From Erythrobacter donghaensis (GTDB taxonomy: Bacteria > Pseudomonadota > Alphaproteobacteria > Sphingomonadales > Sphingomonadaceae), in contig NZ_MUYG01000007.1 in NCBI RefSeq assembly GCF_002155425.1, positions 275,762-339,761 on the forward strand: a stretch of DNA of 64,000 bases. The letters run 5' to 3'. A program made the position numbers and the translations under genes. The notes under the pieces are model-generated. The model did no database searches, was not told where the DNA came from, and was given only the letters and a program-made list of their open reading frames with translations. This document shows, piece after piece, positions 51,306-61,051 of the stretch (positions are counted from its first letter, which is position 1; the number at the start of each line of letters is the position of its first letter).

Positions 51306-52721
51306 TCAGTGCCCGACGGATTCGCCGCGCTCCAGCCCCGAAGCGGCCAGCTGCGCGTCGATCTGCGCCAGCAGCCGCTCCAGCCCTTCGGGCGTGTCGC
51401 TTTCCGCCCGCGCCACCAGCACATCCTGCGTGTTCGAGGCGCGCAGCAGCCACCAGCCGTCGGCGGTGTTCACCCGCACGCCATCGGTGGCGTTGACGCT
51501 TTCGACCTCCGGCCCCGGCGCGGTGGTCAGCCGCTCGGCGATTTCGGCCATGGCGGCGAACTTGCGCGTCTCGTCGACCTGAAAGCGCAGTTCGGGGGTG
51601 TTGAGCATCGGCGGGATCGCACCGCGCAGCTCGGTCACCGACTTGCCAAGCCGCGCCGCCGCTGCCAGCAGCCGCACTCCGGCATAAAGCGCATCGTCGA
51701 AGCCGTAATATTCGTCGGCAAAGAACACGTGCCCGCTCATCTCGCCCGCCAGCGGCGCGCCAGTTTCCTTCATTTTGGATTTGATCAGCGAGTGGCCGGT
51801 CTTCCACATCAGCGGCGTCCCGCCCAGTTCGTCGACCCGGTCGAACAGCGCGCGGCTGGCCTTCACATCGGCGATAATCGTGGATCCGGGGCGGGTTTTG
51901 AGCAAATCCTCGGCATAGATCATCAGCAGCTGATCGCCCCAGATCACCCGGCCCGTGCCGTCGATCGCGCCGATCCGGTCGCCGTCGCCATCGAAAGCCA
52001 CTCCGAAATCGAGGTTCTTGTCCGCGACAAGCGCGCGCAGATCGACAAGGTTGGCCTCCACAGTCGGATCAGGATGGTGGTTGGGAAAATGTCCGTCAAC
52101 TTCAGTAAAGAGCAGATGATGTTCCCCCGGCAGCCGCGCGGCGAGAGCCTCCAGCGCGGGGCCGGCAGCGCCGTTGCCGGCATCCCAGCCGACGCGGAGA
52201 TTCTGCAGCGCCTCGGGATCGATCCCGGCCAGCCCCTCGAGCAGGCGCTCGACATACTCGCCGAGGATGTCGCGCGTGCTGACCGCGCCCATGCCGCTGG
52301 CGAAGGCTCCGTCTGCTGCCAGTTTCCCGAGCTTTTGGATATCGGCGCCGAAGAACGGTCGACCCATAAATACCATCTTGAAGCCGTTGTAATTGGGGGG
52401 ATTGTGGCTGCCAGTTATCTGAATGCCGCCATCCACCTCTTCGGCTGAGGCTTCGGCGTAATAGAGCATCGGGGTCGCCCCCATGCCGATCCGCACCACA
52501 TCGCACCCGCTCGCCGTCAGCCCTTCGACCAGCGCGTGTTCGAGCATCGGCGAGCTGACGCGCCCGTCATAGCCCACCGCCACCGTCGTTCCGCCCGCCT
52601 CGCGCAGCAGCGTGCCGAAGGCCCGCCCAATCGCGCGCGCATCATCCGCGCCCAGCGTCTCGCCGATGATCCCGCGAATGTCGTATTCACGCAGCACGGT
52701 GGGGTGGAAGTGGTGTTGCAT
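51306..52721 (-). CDS. Phosphomannomutase/phosphoglucomutase
   Basis: The 471-residue alpha-D-phosphohexomutase interconverts hexose 1- and 6-phosphates for nucleotide-sugar synthesis. Motifs are the active Ser loop TGSHNPPNYNG, the metal loop DGDGDRIGAID, the sugar loop GEMSGHVFF, and RASNTQDVLVARAES for phosphate binding. It resembles AlgC/ManB. It likely feeds GDP-mannose or UDP-glucose to LPS and exopolysaccharide. Start ATG 52721. Confidence 0.93.
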   Translation of the reverse strand: MQHHFHPTVLREYDIRGIIGETLGADDARAIGRAFGTLLREAGGTTVAVGYDGRVSSPMLEHALVEGLTASGCDVVRIGMGATPMLYYAEASAEEVDGGIQITGSHNPPNYNGFKMVFMGRPFFGADIQKLGKLAADGAFASGMGAVSTRDILGEYVERLLEGLAGIDPEALQNLRVGWDAGNGAAGPALEALAARLPGEHHLLFTEVDGHFPNHHPDPTVEANLVDLRALVADKNLDFGVAFDGDGDRIGAIDGTGRVIWGDQLLMIYAEDLLKTRPGSTIIADVKASRALFDRVDELGGTPLMWKTGHSLIKSKMKETGAPLAGEMSGHVFFADEYYGFDDALYAGVRLLAAAARLGKSVTELRGAIPPMLNTPELRFQVDETRKFAAMAEIAERLTTAPGPEVESVNATDGVRVNTADGWWLLRASNTQDVLVARAESDTPEGLERLLAQIDAQLAASGLERGESVGH

Positions 52722-52907
52722 GATCGCAAGAGGCTCCTTGTGGCGTGGTGTCGCCGCATCATGGCGCCGCCGGGGTGAGGGGCGGTCGTGGCTTTTAGCT
52801 TTGGGCGCTGAGGGATGGGCCTGTCGCTTTGCGCCGAAAGGATCGGCGCGCGCGACTATGCCCCATCCGTGCGGCCAGAGCCGTCAAACCCGTGGCGCGC
52901 GTTTGTG

Positions 52908-53240
52908 TCAATCCTGCGATTGCGGGGGCCAATCATCGTCCGGCCCGGCGATCGGCGCACCCGGCAGTTCGGACAGCAGCAGATCGCGCGCGGCATTGGC
53001 CTCCTGCATCGCCGCGGTGGTGCCGCCCTTGTCGGGATGCACCAGCGTCACCAGCCGGCGATGGGCGAGGATGATCTCCTCGCGCGGGGCACCGGCCTCG
53101 ACCCCCAGCAGCTTGCGCGCGCGGAAGATTGCCTGCGAGCGTGTGGGCGCGGGGCGCAGATACTCCCACGGCCACTTGCCCAGCGCCCAGCGGCAGAACA
53201 CGCTCAGCGCGATTGCAAACATGAGGATTTTCGGCAGCAT
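52908..53240 (-). CDS. Membrane-anchored J-domain protein
   Basis: The 110-residue protein has an N-terminal membrane segment (KILMFAIALSVFCRWALG), then a C-terminal J domain with the intact HPD in LVTLVHPDKGGTTAAMQ. It looks like the bacterial homologue of mitochondrial Tim14/Pam18. It stimulates an Hsp70 at the membrane. Its ATG overlaps the mipZ stop (TGATG), so the two are coupled, an arrangement seen in other sphingomonads. Partner could be DnaK or HscC. Confidence 0.85.
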   Translation of the reverse strand: MLPKILMFAIALSVFCRWALGKWPWEYLRPAPTRSQAIFRARKLLGVEAGAPREEIILAHRRLVTLVHPDKGGTTAAMQEANAARDLLLSELPGAPIAGPDDDWPPQSQD

Positions 53241-54109
53241 CAGGCCAGCTCCAGCGCGCCCTGCTCGGGATCGAAGGCGGGCAGGCTCAGGGTCTTGACC
53301 AGCGCGCGCAGTTCCTGCCGGGCGACGAGGTGACTGGTGCCAAGCTCGCCCAGATGCCCCTTGTCGAGCAGGGTCAGCCCGCTGGGGAACAGCTCGCGGT
53401 AGATCACGCGTTCGCTGAGGCCCTGCGTCACCCGGAACCCGACCCGCTTGGCCATTTCATTCAAGGCCTTGTGCAGACGCGCCTGGTTGCGCGCCTCGAC
53501 GTGGCCGGTGCGGTTTCTGACCACGATCCAGTCCATCTCCGGGCGCTGCTGCTCGATCGTCATGCGGCTGCGCTTGAGCCGCGCTTCCCAGATTAGCTCG
53601 GCGAAGAACGAAAGCTTGCGCACCTTGAAGGTCTCGGCATCGACCTGCCCGATCAGATCGAAATCGACGAAGCTGTCGTTCATCGGCGTCACCAGCGTGT
53701 CGGCGTGCTCCACCGCAACGCGGGCAAACGGGTCATCGCGCCCCGGATTGTCGATAATGAGGAAATCGCAGGTCGCCTCCATCCGCCGGATCATCGCGAT
53801 CAGATCGCCGGTGGTCTCGCCGCGGAACACCTCGCATTCCGGGGTCGGCAGGGTGAGGCCGCGCTTTTCGAGCGTGTTCAGCCGGTTCTCGATATAGCGG
53901 TGCGTGGTGCGCTGGCGCGGGTCGAGATCGATCGCCGCTACCCGCGCGCCGAGATAGGACAGCGCCACCGCCACGTGCACCGCCGTGGTCGACTTGCCCG
54001 TCCCGCCCTTCTCGTTGGCGAACACGATCCGGTGCGCCTGCCCCTGACGCAAGCGGCGCCCGGCGAGCACGGGATCGGATGGTTGGGCGCTGGCAGCAGC
54101 GGGTGACAT
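53240..54109 (-). CDS. mipZ: Division-plane positioning ATPase MipZ
   Basis: A ParA-type ATPase that forms a gradient from ParB-parS and inhibits FtsZ away from midcell in alphaproteobacteria. The deviant Walker A FANEKGGTGKSTTAVHVAVAL, AAIDLDPRQRTTHRYIENR, and IIDNPGRDD match the MipZ family. 289 residues. ATG 54109 (MSPAAASAQ) was chosen; the open frame upstream runs across the panC promoter. It overlaps the J-protein gene and is divergent from panC. Confidence 0.93.
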   Translation of the reverse strand: MSPAAASAQPSDPVLAGRRLRQGQAHRIVFANEKGGTGKSTTAVHVAVALSYLGARVAAIDLDPRQRTTHRYIENRLNTLEKRGLTLPTPECEVFRGETTGDLIAMIRRMEATCDFLIIDNPGRDDPFARVAVEHADTLVTPMNDSFVDFDLIGQVDAETFKVRKLSFFAELIWEARLKRSRMTIEQQRPEMDWIVVRNRTGHVEARNQARLHKALNEMAKRVGFRVTQGLSERVIYRELFPSGLTLLDKGHLGELGTSHLVARQELRALVKTLSLPAFDPEQGALELA

Positions 54110-54206
54110 GGCAGGTCTCTTCGCGAAGCTCGAAGGCGGAGCGGCTTGAATTGGGACAGCTTGCGCCGCTAGGGCACGGTTTCGGTGTATCCTTGGAGGC
54201 GCGCAG

Positions 54207-55070
54207 GTGCAAACGGTCAAGTCGCTGGGAGTGTTGAGAACCACTCTGGGACAATGGCGCAACAGCGGCGCGCGCATCGCGCTGGTGCCGACGATGGGCG
54301 CGCTCCACGAAGGCCACCTCACGCTGGTGCGCCGCGCGCGGGCCGAGGCGGATCGCGTGGTCGCCTCGATCTTCGTCAACCCGAAGCAGTTCGGCCCCAA
54401 CGAGGATCTCGATGCCTATCCGCGCCAGCTGGCCGCCGATGCCGCGATGCTCGAGGCCGAAGGCTGCGCACTGCTCTGGGCTCCGGGGGTGGAGGCGATG
54501 TATCCGCCCGGTTTCGTCACCAATGTCGGCGTGTCGGGCGTGAGCGACGGGCTTTGCGGCGCGGCCCGTCCCGGCCATTTCGACGGAGTGGCGACGGTGG
54601 TGCTCAAGCTGTTCAATCAGGTGCAGCCCGACCTCGCGTTTTTCGGGGAGAAGGACTTCCAGCAGCTCGCGGTGATCCGGGCGATGGCGCGCGATCTCGA
54701 TCTCACCGCGCCGCAGGTGGGCAACATCATCGGCGTGCCCACGGTGCGCGAGGCGGACGGCCTCGCGATGAGCAGCCGCAACCGCTACCTCACCCCCGAT
54801 CAGCGCGCCGCCGCCGCCGCCCTGCCGCGCGCGATGCAGACCGCGATTGCCGCGATGGAGGGAGGTGCGCCCGGCGCGGATGCCTTGGCGCAGTTGCAGG
54901 CCGAGATCATCGCGGCGGGCTTTTCCAGCGTCGACTACGCGGTGCTGGCCGATGCCACGACACTCGCCCCGCTTGCAGCCCCGGGAAAGAACCCCGCCCG
55001 CCTGCTCGTCGCCGCCCGGATCGGTGGGACGCGGTTGATCGACAATATGCCGGTCGCCCCCGCCACCTGA
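54207..55070 (+). CDS. panC: Pantothenate synthetase
   Basis: It condenses pantoate with beta-alanine. The HxGH motif is in VPTMGALHEGHLTLV, and EKDFQQLAVIRAMARDL plus SSRNRYL (KMSKS-like) complete the class I-like active site. 287 residues. GTG 54207 is preceded by GGAGG with a seven-base gap. Divergent from mipZ with 97 bases between. Confidence 0.96.
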   Translation: MQTVKSLGVLRTTLGQWRNSGARIALVPTMGALHEGHLTLVRRARAEADRVVASIFVNPKQFGPNEDLDAYPRQLAADAAMLEAEGCALLWAPGVEAMYPPGFVTNVGVSGVSDGLCGAARPGHFDGVATVVLKLFNQVQPDLAFFGEKDFQQLAVIRAMARDLDLTAPQVGNIIGVPTVREADGLAMSSRNRYLTPDQRAAAAALPRAMQTAIAAMEGGAPGADALAQLQAEIIAAGFSSVDYAVLADATTLAPLAAPGKNPARLLVAARIGGTRLIDNMPVAPAT

Positions 55071-55130
55071 GGCCCGCGCCATATTGACCTCAGGCCGCCA
55101 TCAATGGCATGGGCGCTGCCACGGCCATGA

Positions 55131-55204
<74 letters not shown>

Positions 55205-55382
55205 CAATTCCCGGAAAGCCGCAGAAAACCGCCAATCCGGAGGCGGCATGCGCACCTATTCCCCCATAGCTTCTCACATAGCATCTCACACGGCTGGACG
55301 TAACGGTTCCGGCAAGATGATGCTGCTCGATGTATCCGCCACCGGCGAAGAAAACCTGATCGAGACGCAGGCAGGCGATGCC

Positions 55383-55657
55383 ATGAACGACCTCGAATAT
55401 CGCCGCCGTCAGCTCGAATCACTGCAGGAGCGGGTGATCGATCTGGAGGATCTGTCCTCCGGCGTATCAATCACCGATCTGACGCTTAACGACCTCCGGC
55501 TCGATCTGGCTCGGCTCTCGCCCGAAGACCGCGAGGCGGTGGCGCAGCGGATGTGGGCCTCGGCACGGACAACAACCGTTCGGCCACCAAGGCCAATCTC
55601 GCCGCGATCCTGCGCCAGCGTCACGGCGACCGCATCGCCAAAATCGCGAGCATCTAG
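55383..55657 (+). pseudogene. Small gene upstream of res, broken by a frameshift
   Basis: Frame one encodes MNDLEYRRRQLESLQERVID and continues to about 55553 (SPEDREAVAQRM). The second half continues in another frame as GLGTDNNRSATKANLAAIL, then RQRHGDRIAKIASI and a TAG at 55655. The switch coincides with ATGTGGGCC at 55551-55559, where one TG duplication would explain it. So a single gene of about 90 residues is split. It stands four bases ahead of the type III res gene and was probably its operon partner. A longer 5' reading from 55248 is possible. Confidence 0.6.
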
Positions 55658-55660
55658 GGC

Positions 55661-56560
55661 GTGGCAAGCACCATGAAGTTCGTCTTCGAACCCGACCTTG
55701 CGCACCAGAAGGCCGCGATTGACGCGGTGGTGGACCTGTTCGCCGGACAGCATGAACGCCAGTCGCTGTTCACCATCGCCCCCGGCCAGATCGCGGGCGA
55801 ACTGGAATACAACGAGCGGCTGCTCGGCTACGCGAACCGCTTCGACCTGCTGCCCGAACAGGTGCTGGAGAACCTGCACATCGTGCAGGAGCGCAACGCC
55901 GTGCAACTATCGCCTACCCTAGAGGTGAAGGGCGACAAGCGGAGCGGTGAGGGCGATTATGGCATGGACTTCACCGTCGAAATGGAGACGGGGACGGGCA
56001 AGACCTATGTCTACCTGCGCACCATCTTCGAGCTGAACCGGCGCTATGGCTTCACCAAGTTCGTGATCGTGGTGCCCTCGGTCGCGATACGCGAGGGGGT
56101 GAAAAAGACGATCCAGCAGACCCGCGACCACTTCCGCCAGCTGTATGACGGCGTGCCGTTCGAAAGCTTCGTCTATGACAGCTCGGACCTCTCGCGGATC
56201 ATCGATTTCGCCTCGTCCTCGTCGATCCGGGTAATGATCGCCACGGTGCAGTCGCTGGGTTCGAAGGCGGCGGTGTTCCAGCAGGCGCGCGAGCAGACGC
56301 GCGACATTCCGGGCGTGGAATGGGTGAAGAGCACGCGCCCGATCCTGATCGTGGACGAACCGCAATCGACCGGGCGGACGGCGGACAGCGCCGGGCGCAA
56401 GATCATGCGGGCGATGGAGCCGCTGGCTAGCATTGGGTATTCGGCCACCCACGAATTCGATTTCCACCCCATCTACCGTCTGGACGCCTTCGACGCACAC
56501 GACCGGGGGCTGGTGAAATCGATCGAGGTCGATGGCGCACGGATACAGGACGCGGAGAAC
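55661..56560 (+). pseudogene. Truncated type III restriction enzyme Res subunit
   Basis: About 300 residues of the N-terminal helicase part of a Res/DEAD-type protein (full length about 900 or more). It shows MKFVFEPDLAHQKAAIDAVV, Walker A METGTGKTYVY, and the DExx-like PILIVDEPQSTG. The res reading ends after IEVDGARIQDAEN, near 56560, where the frame runs into unrelated sequence. The helicase C-terminal half and nuclease domain are missing, so no activity is expected. No mod gene is in the window. Confidence 0.82.
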
Positions 56561-57551
56561 AGCCGTCACCGAGAGAGAGGTAAGTGCTGCCGCCACCCAT
56601 ACGGCAGCGCTCGAGATTGTTCGAAGCGCAACGACAGCCCAAGGCCATGCGGACATGCGCATCGCTGAGGTTGAGCGCCGCGAAGAGCTGGTCGCGGCCG
56701 AGAAATTGGCGATAGCCAAGGACAAGATCGCAGCGGAGGCCTTGCTCAACAGCGCGGCCACACGCATTGCCGAAGCCGAGGCAGCCGAAGCGGCAGTGCC
56801 GAAACTAACCGCGCAATTAACGCAAACGAAGTCGGAAATCGAAACGGCGAACGCGGATCTCGAACGCGTTCGGTCAAAAGTTGAAGCAGGGAAAACCGCA
56901 GAGGTTGCAGAGCGAAACAGCGCGGCCGCTGCAGAACGTCAACGCGATGCGGATCTTGCGGCTGCCGATGCAGCCCGGGCAGAGGCCGATGAGGCGCGTG
57001 ACAAGGCAATGGCTGAAAAGACCATTCTTGCACAAGTTCAAGCTGATCGAGCCGCACTGGAGGCGGAGAAGGCGAGCTTGCAGGGTGACGTCGACACGCT
57101 TCGCGCTAAAAAGGAGAGCCTTAATCTCGAGAAGCAGCTGTTTGAAAAAGAGCGTGCCGAGTTTGATGAAGTCAGAAACACGCATACGATATCGGTCGAA
57201 ATGCTGGCAAAGATTTTCGGATCGAACAAGCACGCCCGGATGAACGAAAATACCCTTGAGGTTTTCGCTCCAGGACAGTTCGACGGTGTTCCTCAAGTGA
57301 CCATGGACGCAACTCGGTTTGCTCCGTGGCTGCCCGCGCTGGTGGACACATACGCAGGATACAATGAGCAATGGTTCTTACTTGGCAAAATCGAGAAACA
57401 GTTGGCGGACCATTTTCGGACCTTGGCAGAGCAATATCCGGAGAAGCGGACAGAACTGCGGGCGCAGGCAGAGCAAATTAAGGCGTTGGCAGCACCGCAC
57501 CAGAAGCCAATGTGGCAAATACCTGATCAGCAGGGAGGGGTCGGTGGCTGA
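56561..57551 (+). pseudogene. Coiled-coil protein fragment joined to the res remnant
   Basis: From 56561 a different reading frame carries a long Ala/Glu-rich coiled coil (for example LVAAEKLAIAKDKIAAEALL, ALEAEKASLQGDVDTLRAKK) to about residue 230. A globular tail follows with ISVEMLAKIFGSN, WLPALVDTYAGYNEQWFLL and GKIEKQLADHFRTL. It lacks a start of its own and a ribosome binding site; its open frame begins inside res. This looks like the C-terminal part of a larger protein, possibly of plasmid origin such as a relaxase tail, but the family was not recognised. Confidence 0.55.
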
Positions 57552-57641
57552 CGTGCACATTGCGTCGTCCGCTTTCGGGAGGGCGATCCGGCCTGGTCTA
57601 TGACTGGAACTGGGTGGAAAACTGCCCGTCCGCTTCGAGCT

Positions 57642-60218
57642 TTAGTCAGTGATACCGAGGCGCGCTTCTGCGTAACCGCCATGCTTTAGGTGGAGATCGA
57701 ACCAGTCGATCAGCTCGCGTGTGATATCGCGGATGTTGGCGGGCGAGTTGGCGAGAGAGTGGTTCTCGCCCCAGTAGCGCAGCAGCCTTGCCGCACGACC
57801 CTTTCGACGTAGCAGCGAATAAAGCGCCTCTGGCTGCGAGAGCGGCGCACGAGTGTCGAGTTCCCCATGGATCAGCAGCAGCGGTGTCTGGATCCGGTCG
57901 GCGAAAGTAATGGGCGAATTGCGATGATAGAGCGCGGGATCGGTGGCGGGATCGATCCTGAAGCCGAGCCCGCTTTCATAGATTGGCCCGTTGGCCGCCA
58001 TGTCCTGTTCTATGCCGGGCCAGCCCCGCGCCGCCGGATCGAACGCGCCGTAATTGGTGGCAATATCCGTCGCTCCGGCAATGCTGGCCGCCGCCTTGAA
58101 ACGGTCGGTCTGCGCGATTAGCGCACTGACGGTGTAGCCGCCGAAGCTTTGGCCGAAAACGCCGACGCGGTCGTTGTCAGTGATGCCCAGTTCCACCAGC
58201 TTGTCCACGGCAGGCAACACGCCGCCCGGGAACGCCGCCAAGGGCTCGCCCGGTGTGTCGCCCCGCGGGACCGGGATGGCGGGAATAGCCACGACATAGC
58301 CGCGGCTCGCGTAAAGCTCGAGGTTGTAAAGGCCCGCCATGTGCGGATCGAGGAAGAAGTCGTCGACCCCGGATGGCTGGTAGCCGCCATAAACCCACAT
58401 CAGCGTGGGGTAGCGCCGCGTGGGATCGTAATCGGCGGGGAGCAGCACCGCCATCTTGAGCGCGGTGCCATCTGTATGGCGATAGTCGATCATGCGCCGC
58501 TCGCCCCATGCGATATCGGCAATGTGCTGGTTGTGCTGCATCAGAGCGCGGGGCGTGGCGGGATCGTCCCAAGCCGTGAAGTTTACCGCACTGCCTTCGA
58601 ACCCGTTCTCGGCCCAGACAATCCCGCTGCAATCATGACCGAGCGGCCGGGCGGACGACGCGAACGTGATGCTGGCCGGACGCGGGCCGTCGGCGGTCCA
58701 GAGGCTGTAAGCGGTGGCTCCGTCTTTCCGCTCCGCGAAAAGCCGTGCCGCGCTGCTACAACCGGTTGCTCTGGAAGCTGGCCAGGACACGAACCGGCGC
58801 ACGGCGGGGTCGAAGCGGACAGGGCCGGTCTTGCTCTGCCCGATGATCTGTCCCTCAGTGGAGGTGCGCAGGCCTGCAAGCCCTTCGGCGTTGCCTTCAA
58901 CCTCGCTCATTCGGCCACTACGCACATCGACAAGCCGCCAACCGCTGCTTGCCTTCGCATCCCGCGCCAGTATCCGTGTCTGGTCGGCCCAGAGCGCATA
59001 GGATGTCTCGCGCCAGTGCGCTGGCACGGCGTCATCAAAGTTCAGGCCGGGGGCTTGAGCAGTCAGCGCGAGGTCGTTCGCGGCGAGGGTCCAGAGGCTC
59101 GCCGATTTCGCGTCCGCCGCAGCCCGAGCACGGACGGAGACATATTCCGAACCCGGCGACCATCCGATGATGTCGAGCGGATATTGTGCACCGCTCGGCG
59201 TCTCGACGAGGTGCAAGGCGGGCCGTTCGCCAAGATCGAGCATGAACAGGACGTTCTCCACCGCCCATGCCATCACATTGGGAATAGCGGGTGACCGGCG
59301 GTGCGGAGGGATGGCCCGAACCGGCGCGAGGATTGCGGCGCGGCGGGCATCGGGCGAAAGGGCGATGGTCAGCGCGCCGAACATCGGAAAGGCTGGCACT
59401 TCGCCGAGCTTCGTTGTCGAATCATCGGTGAGATTGAAGATCACCAACTCGGCCGTGTAGCGTCCCTCAGCCAACTCAGCCGCCATTGTTGCGCTGTCGG
59501 AGCGCGATACCGTCGGCACCTCGCCCCCACGCATCTCCGCGCCTGCCTCTGATGCCTCGCGGTGGAACTTGGCGTAGCGATCCACCATCGCCGAACGTTC
59601 ACCCTGCGGCATCAGCACCGCCAAAAGGCGATCCGGGCCGAGCCACAGGAAGGGGGCGTTCTCGTCATTCTCGCGGCACGTATTCGGTAGGCTTGCGCCT
59701 GCAGTCCGCAGGTCGAGCTCGTTGAGCGGCGAGCCGTAGCGCACCTGCGTCATCATCGCGCGATCACTGACGCGCCGGGGCGCGTCGGCTCCGCGTTCCC
59801 AAACATAGAGGCGCACATTGTCACCGCCGCGCGGTTCGCCCTGTTCGGGCGCGGTCGACAGCATCGCCAGTCGCTGTCCGTCGGGGCTCCAGTAGGGGCA
59901 CCAGAAGCCTGCTGCGGCCCCTTTGCCATCGGTCAGCCGGCGCAGCTGCGACCCGTCGCGCTTCACCAGCCAGATATCGGTGCGCGAGGAATCGATCTCG
60001 TAGGAATTGCGGCCATAAACCTCGCCCGAGGTGGCGGGGCGAGGCATCGCGATCGCGATTTCTTCAGAATCCGGAGAGATGTCAGCGCGGTCGACCGCCA
60101 CGCTCGCGAGCACATCGTCGATGGACAGGGGGCGGGCAGCGGCTGAAGCCCCTATCAGCATCGACAGGAGGCAAACGAGAGCTGCTCTTGATGAACGTAT
60201 TCCGTAAGCTTCCAACAT
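57642..60218 (-). CDS. Secreted S9 family serine peptidase
   Basis: An 858-residue exported prolyl-oligopeptidase-type enzyme. The signal peptide (ALVCLLSMLIGASAAARP) is followed by beta-propeller-like repeats and a C-terminal alpha/beta-hydrolase domain with GQSFGGYTVS (Ser691), HGELDTRAP (Asp788) and GENHSLAN (His820). The catalytic domain resembles sphingomonad lasso-peptide isopeptidases, but no lasso precursor or maturation genes are nearby and this protein is longer. I chose ATG 60218; a TTG 18 bases upstream is an alternative. It is the one intact large gene among the broken genes of the island. Confidence 0.85.
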   Translation of the reverse strand: MLEAYGIRSSRAALVCLLSMLIGASAAARPLSIDDVLASVAVDRADISPDSEEIAIAMPRPATSGEVYGRNSYEIDSSRTDIWLVKRDGSQLRRLTDGKGAAAGFWCPYWSPDGQRLAMLSTAPEQGEPRGGDNVRLYVWERGADAPRRVSDRAMMTQVRYGSPLNELDLRTAGASLPNTCRENDENAPFLWLGPDRLLAVLMPQGERSAMVDRYAKFHREASEAGAEMRGGEVPTVSRSDSATMAAELAEGRYTAELVIFNLTDDSTTKLGEVPAFPMFGALTIALSPDARRAAILAPVRAIPPHRRSPAIPNVMAWAVENVLFMLDLGERPALHLVETPSGAQYPLDIIGWSPGSEYVSVRARAAADAKSASLWTLAANDLALTAQAPGLNFDDAVPAHWRETSYALWADQTRILARDAKASSGWRLVDVRSGRMSEVEGNAEGLAGLRTSTEGQIIGQSKTGPVRFDPAVRRFVSWPASRATGCSSAARLFAERKDGATAYSLWTADGPRPASITFASSARPLGHDCSGIVWAENGFEGSAVNFTAWDDPATPRALMQHNQHIADIAWGERRMIDYRHTDGTALKMAVLLPADYDPTRRYPTLMWVYGGYQPSGVDDFFLDPHMAGLYNLELYASRGYVVAIPAIPVPRGDTPGEPLAAFPGGVLPAVDKLVELGITDNDRVGVFGQSFGGYTVSALIAQTDRFKAAASIAGATDIATNYGAFDPAARGWPGIEQDMAANGPIYESGLGFRIDPATDPALYHRNSPITFADRIQTPLLLIHGELDTRAPLSQPEALYSLLRRKGRAARLLRYWGENHSLANSPANIRDITRELIDWFDLHLKHGGYAEARLGITD

Positions 60219-60454
60219 TGTCGGCCTTTGACGCAAACATTCCCTGATCTTTCGAGGAACTTAGCCAATCATCGCGACGGCGGCTATGGGGTCGATTGCT
60301 GAATGGCAGCTGCTGGCCAGATTTTCGCGAAAGCTGCCTAACGTGGCCGCCGAACGCGTACGGCGTATGAGGACAGCATTCGTGCTCGTCGGTTGGGCAC
60401 GATGCGTGACATTAGCCGTTGCCACTCTGCCATAACCATGGCTATCGATTCGGC

Positions 60455-61051
60455 ATGGCTTCGAGACCACTTCGGGACAGTGATGTTAGGCAAGCCGCCT
60501 ATCGACGATTGCTGGCGCACGCCCAAGCCTGTCCCGACACCCTTGTCGTAGACGAACTCGGCCTGGATCACGGCACCTGCCGGATAGATATTGCCGTGAT
60601 CAACGGCCACATTCGCGGCGTTGAAATCAAAGCAGAAGCCGACACCCTGGAGCGCTTGCCGAGACAGGTGGCCGCGTATGGTGAAGTCGTAGACAAAGCC
60701 TTGTTGATCGTCGATCCGAAGCATTTGGCTTCGGCCATGACAATCGTGCCTGACTGGTGGGGTGTTATCGTCGCCGAGCGCGGCAGGACACAGGGCGTGC
60801 GGTTCCGTCGCCTTCGACCGGAACGAGCCAACAAGGGCGTCAACCCGCTTGTGCTGGCACGCTTGCTGTGGCGCCCCGAAGTTCAGGCTATCCTCAGAGA
60901 GCTTGGCGTTTCAGAACGAGATCTGCGTGCGCCCCGCGAAGAACTTTATCAGCGGCTCGTTTCTTTGATGCAGTTGCGGAAGCTTTCGAGCGCCGTTCGC
61001 ACCGCACTCAGGTCCCGGACAACCTGGCGAGATCAGAAACCACTTTTGTGA
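60455..61051 (+). CDS. sce7726 family protein, PD-(D/E)XK nuclease-like
   Basis: The 198-residue protein matches the sce7726 family: N-terminal SRPLRDSDVRQAAYRRL, VVDELGLDHGTCRIDIAVIN, GVEIKAEADTLERLPRQVAAY, and VPDWWGVIVAERG. Asp45 together with Glu57-x-Lys59, and Glu34 ahead, make a PD-(D/E)XK-type catalytic pattern. This family is found in mobile and defence-rich regions. I chose ATG 60455 to match the family start. Its last 44 bases overlap the 3' end of the converging Beta-family fragment. DNA cleavage in phage defence is inferred only. Confidence 0.8.
   Translation: MASRPLRDSDVRQAAYRRLLAHAQACPDTLVVDELGLDHGTCRIDIAVINGHIRGVEIKAEADTLERLPRQVAAYGEVVDKALLIVDPKHLASAMTIVPDWWGVIVAERGRTQGVRFRRLRPERANKGVNPLVLARLLWRPEVQAILRELGVSERDLRAPREELYQRLVSLMQLRKLSSAVRTALRSRTTWRDQKPLL

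Noticed and set aside
57642..60218. Lasso peptide biosynthesis cluster around the S9 peptidase
   Set aside because: No precursor peptide, B/C maturation proteins or TonB receptor gene could be found on either side.
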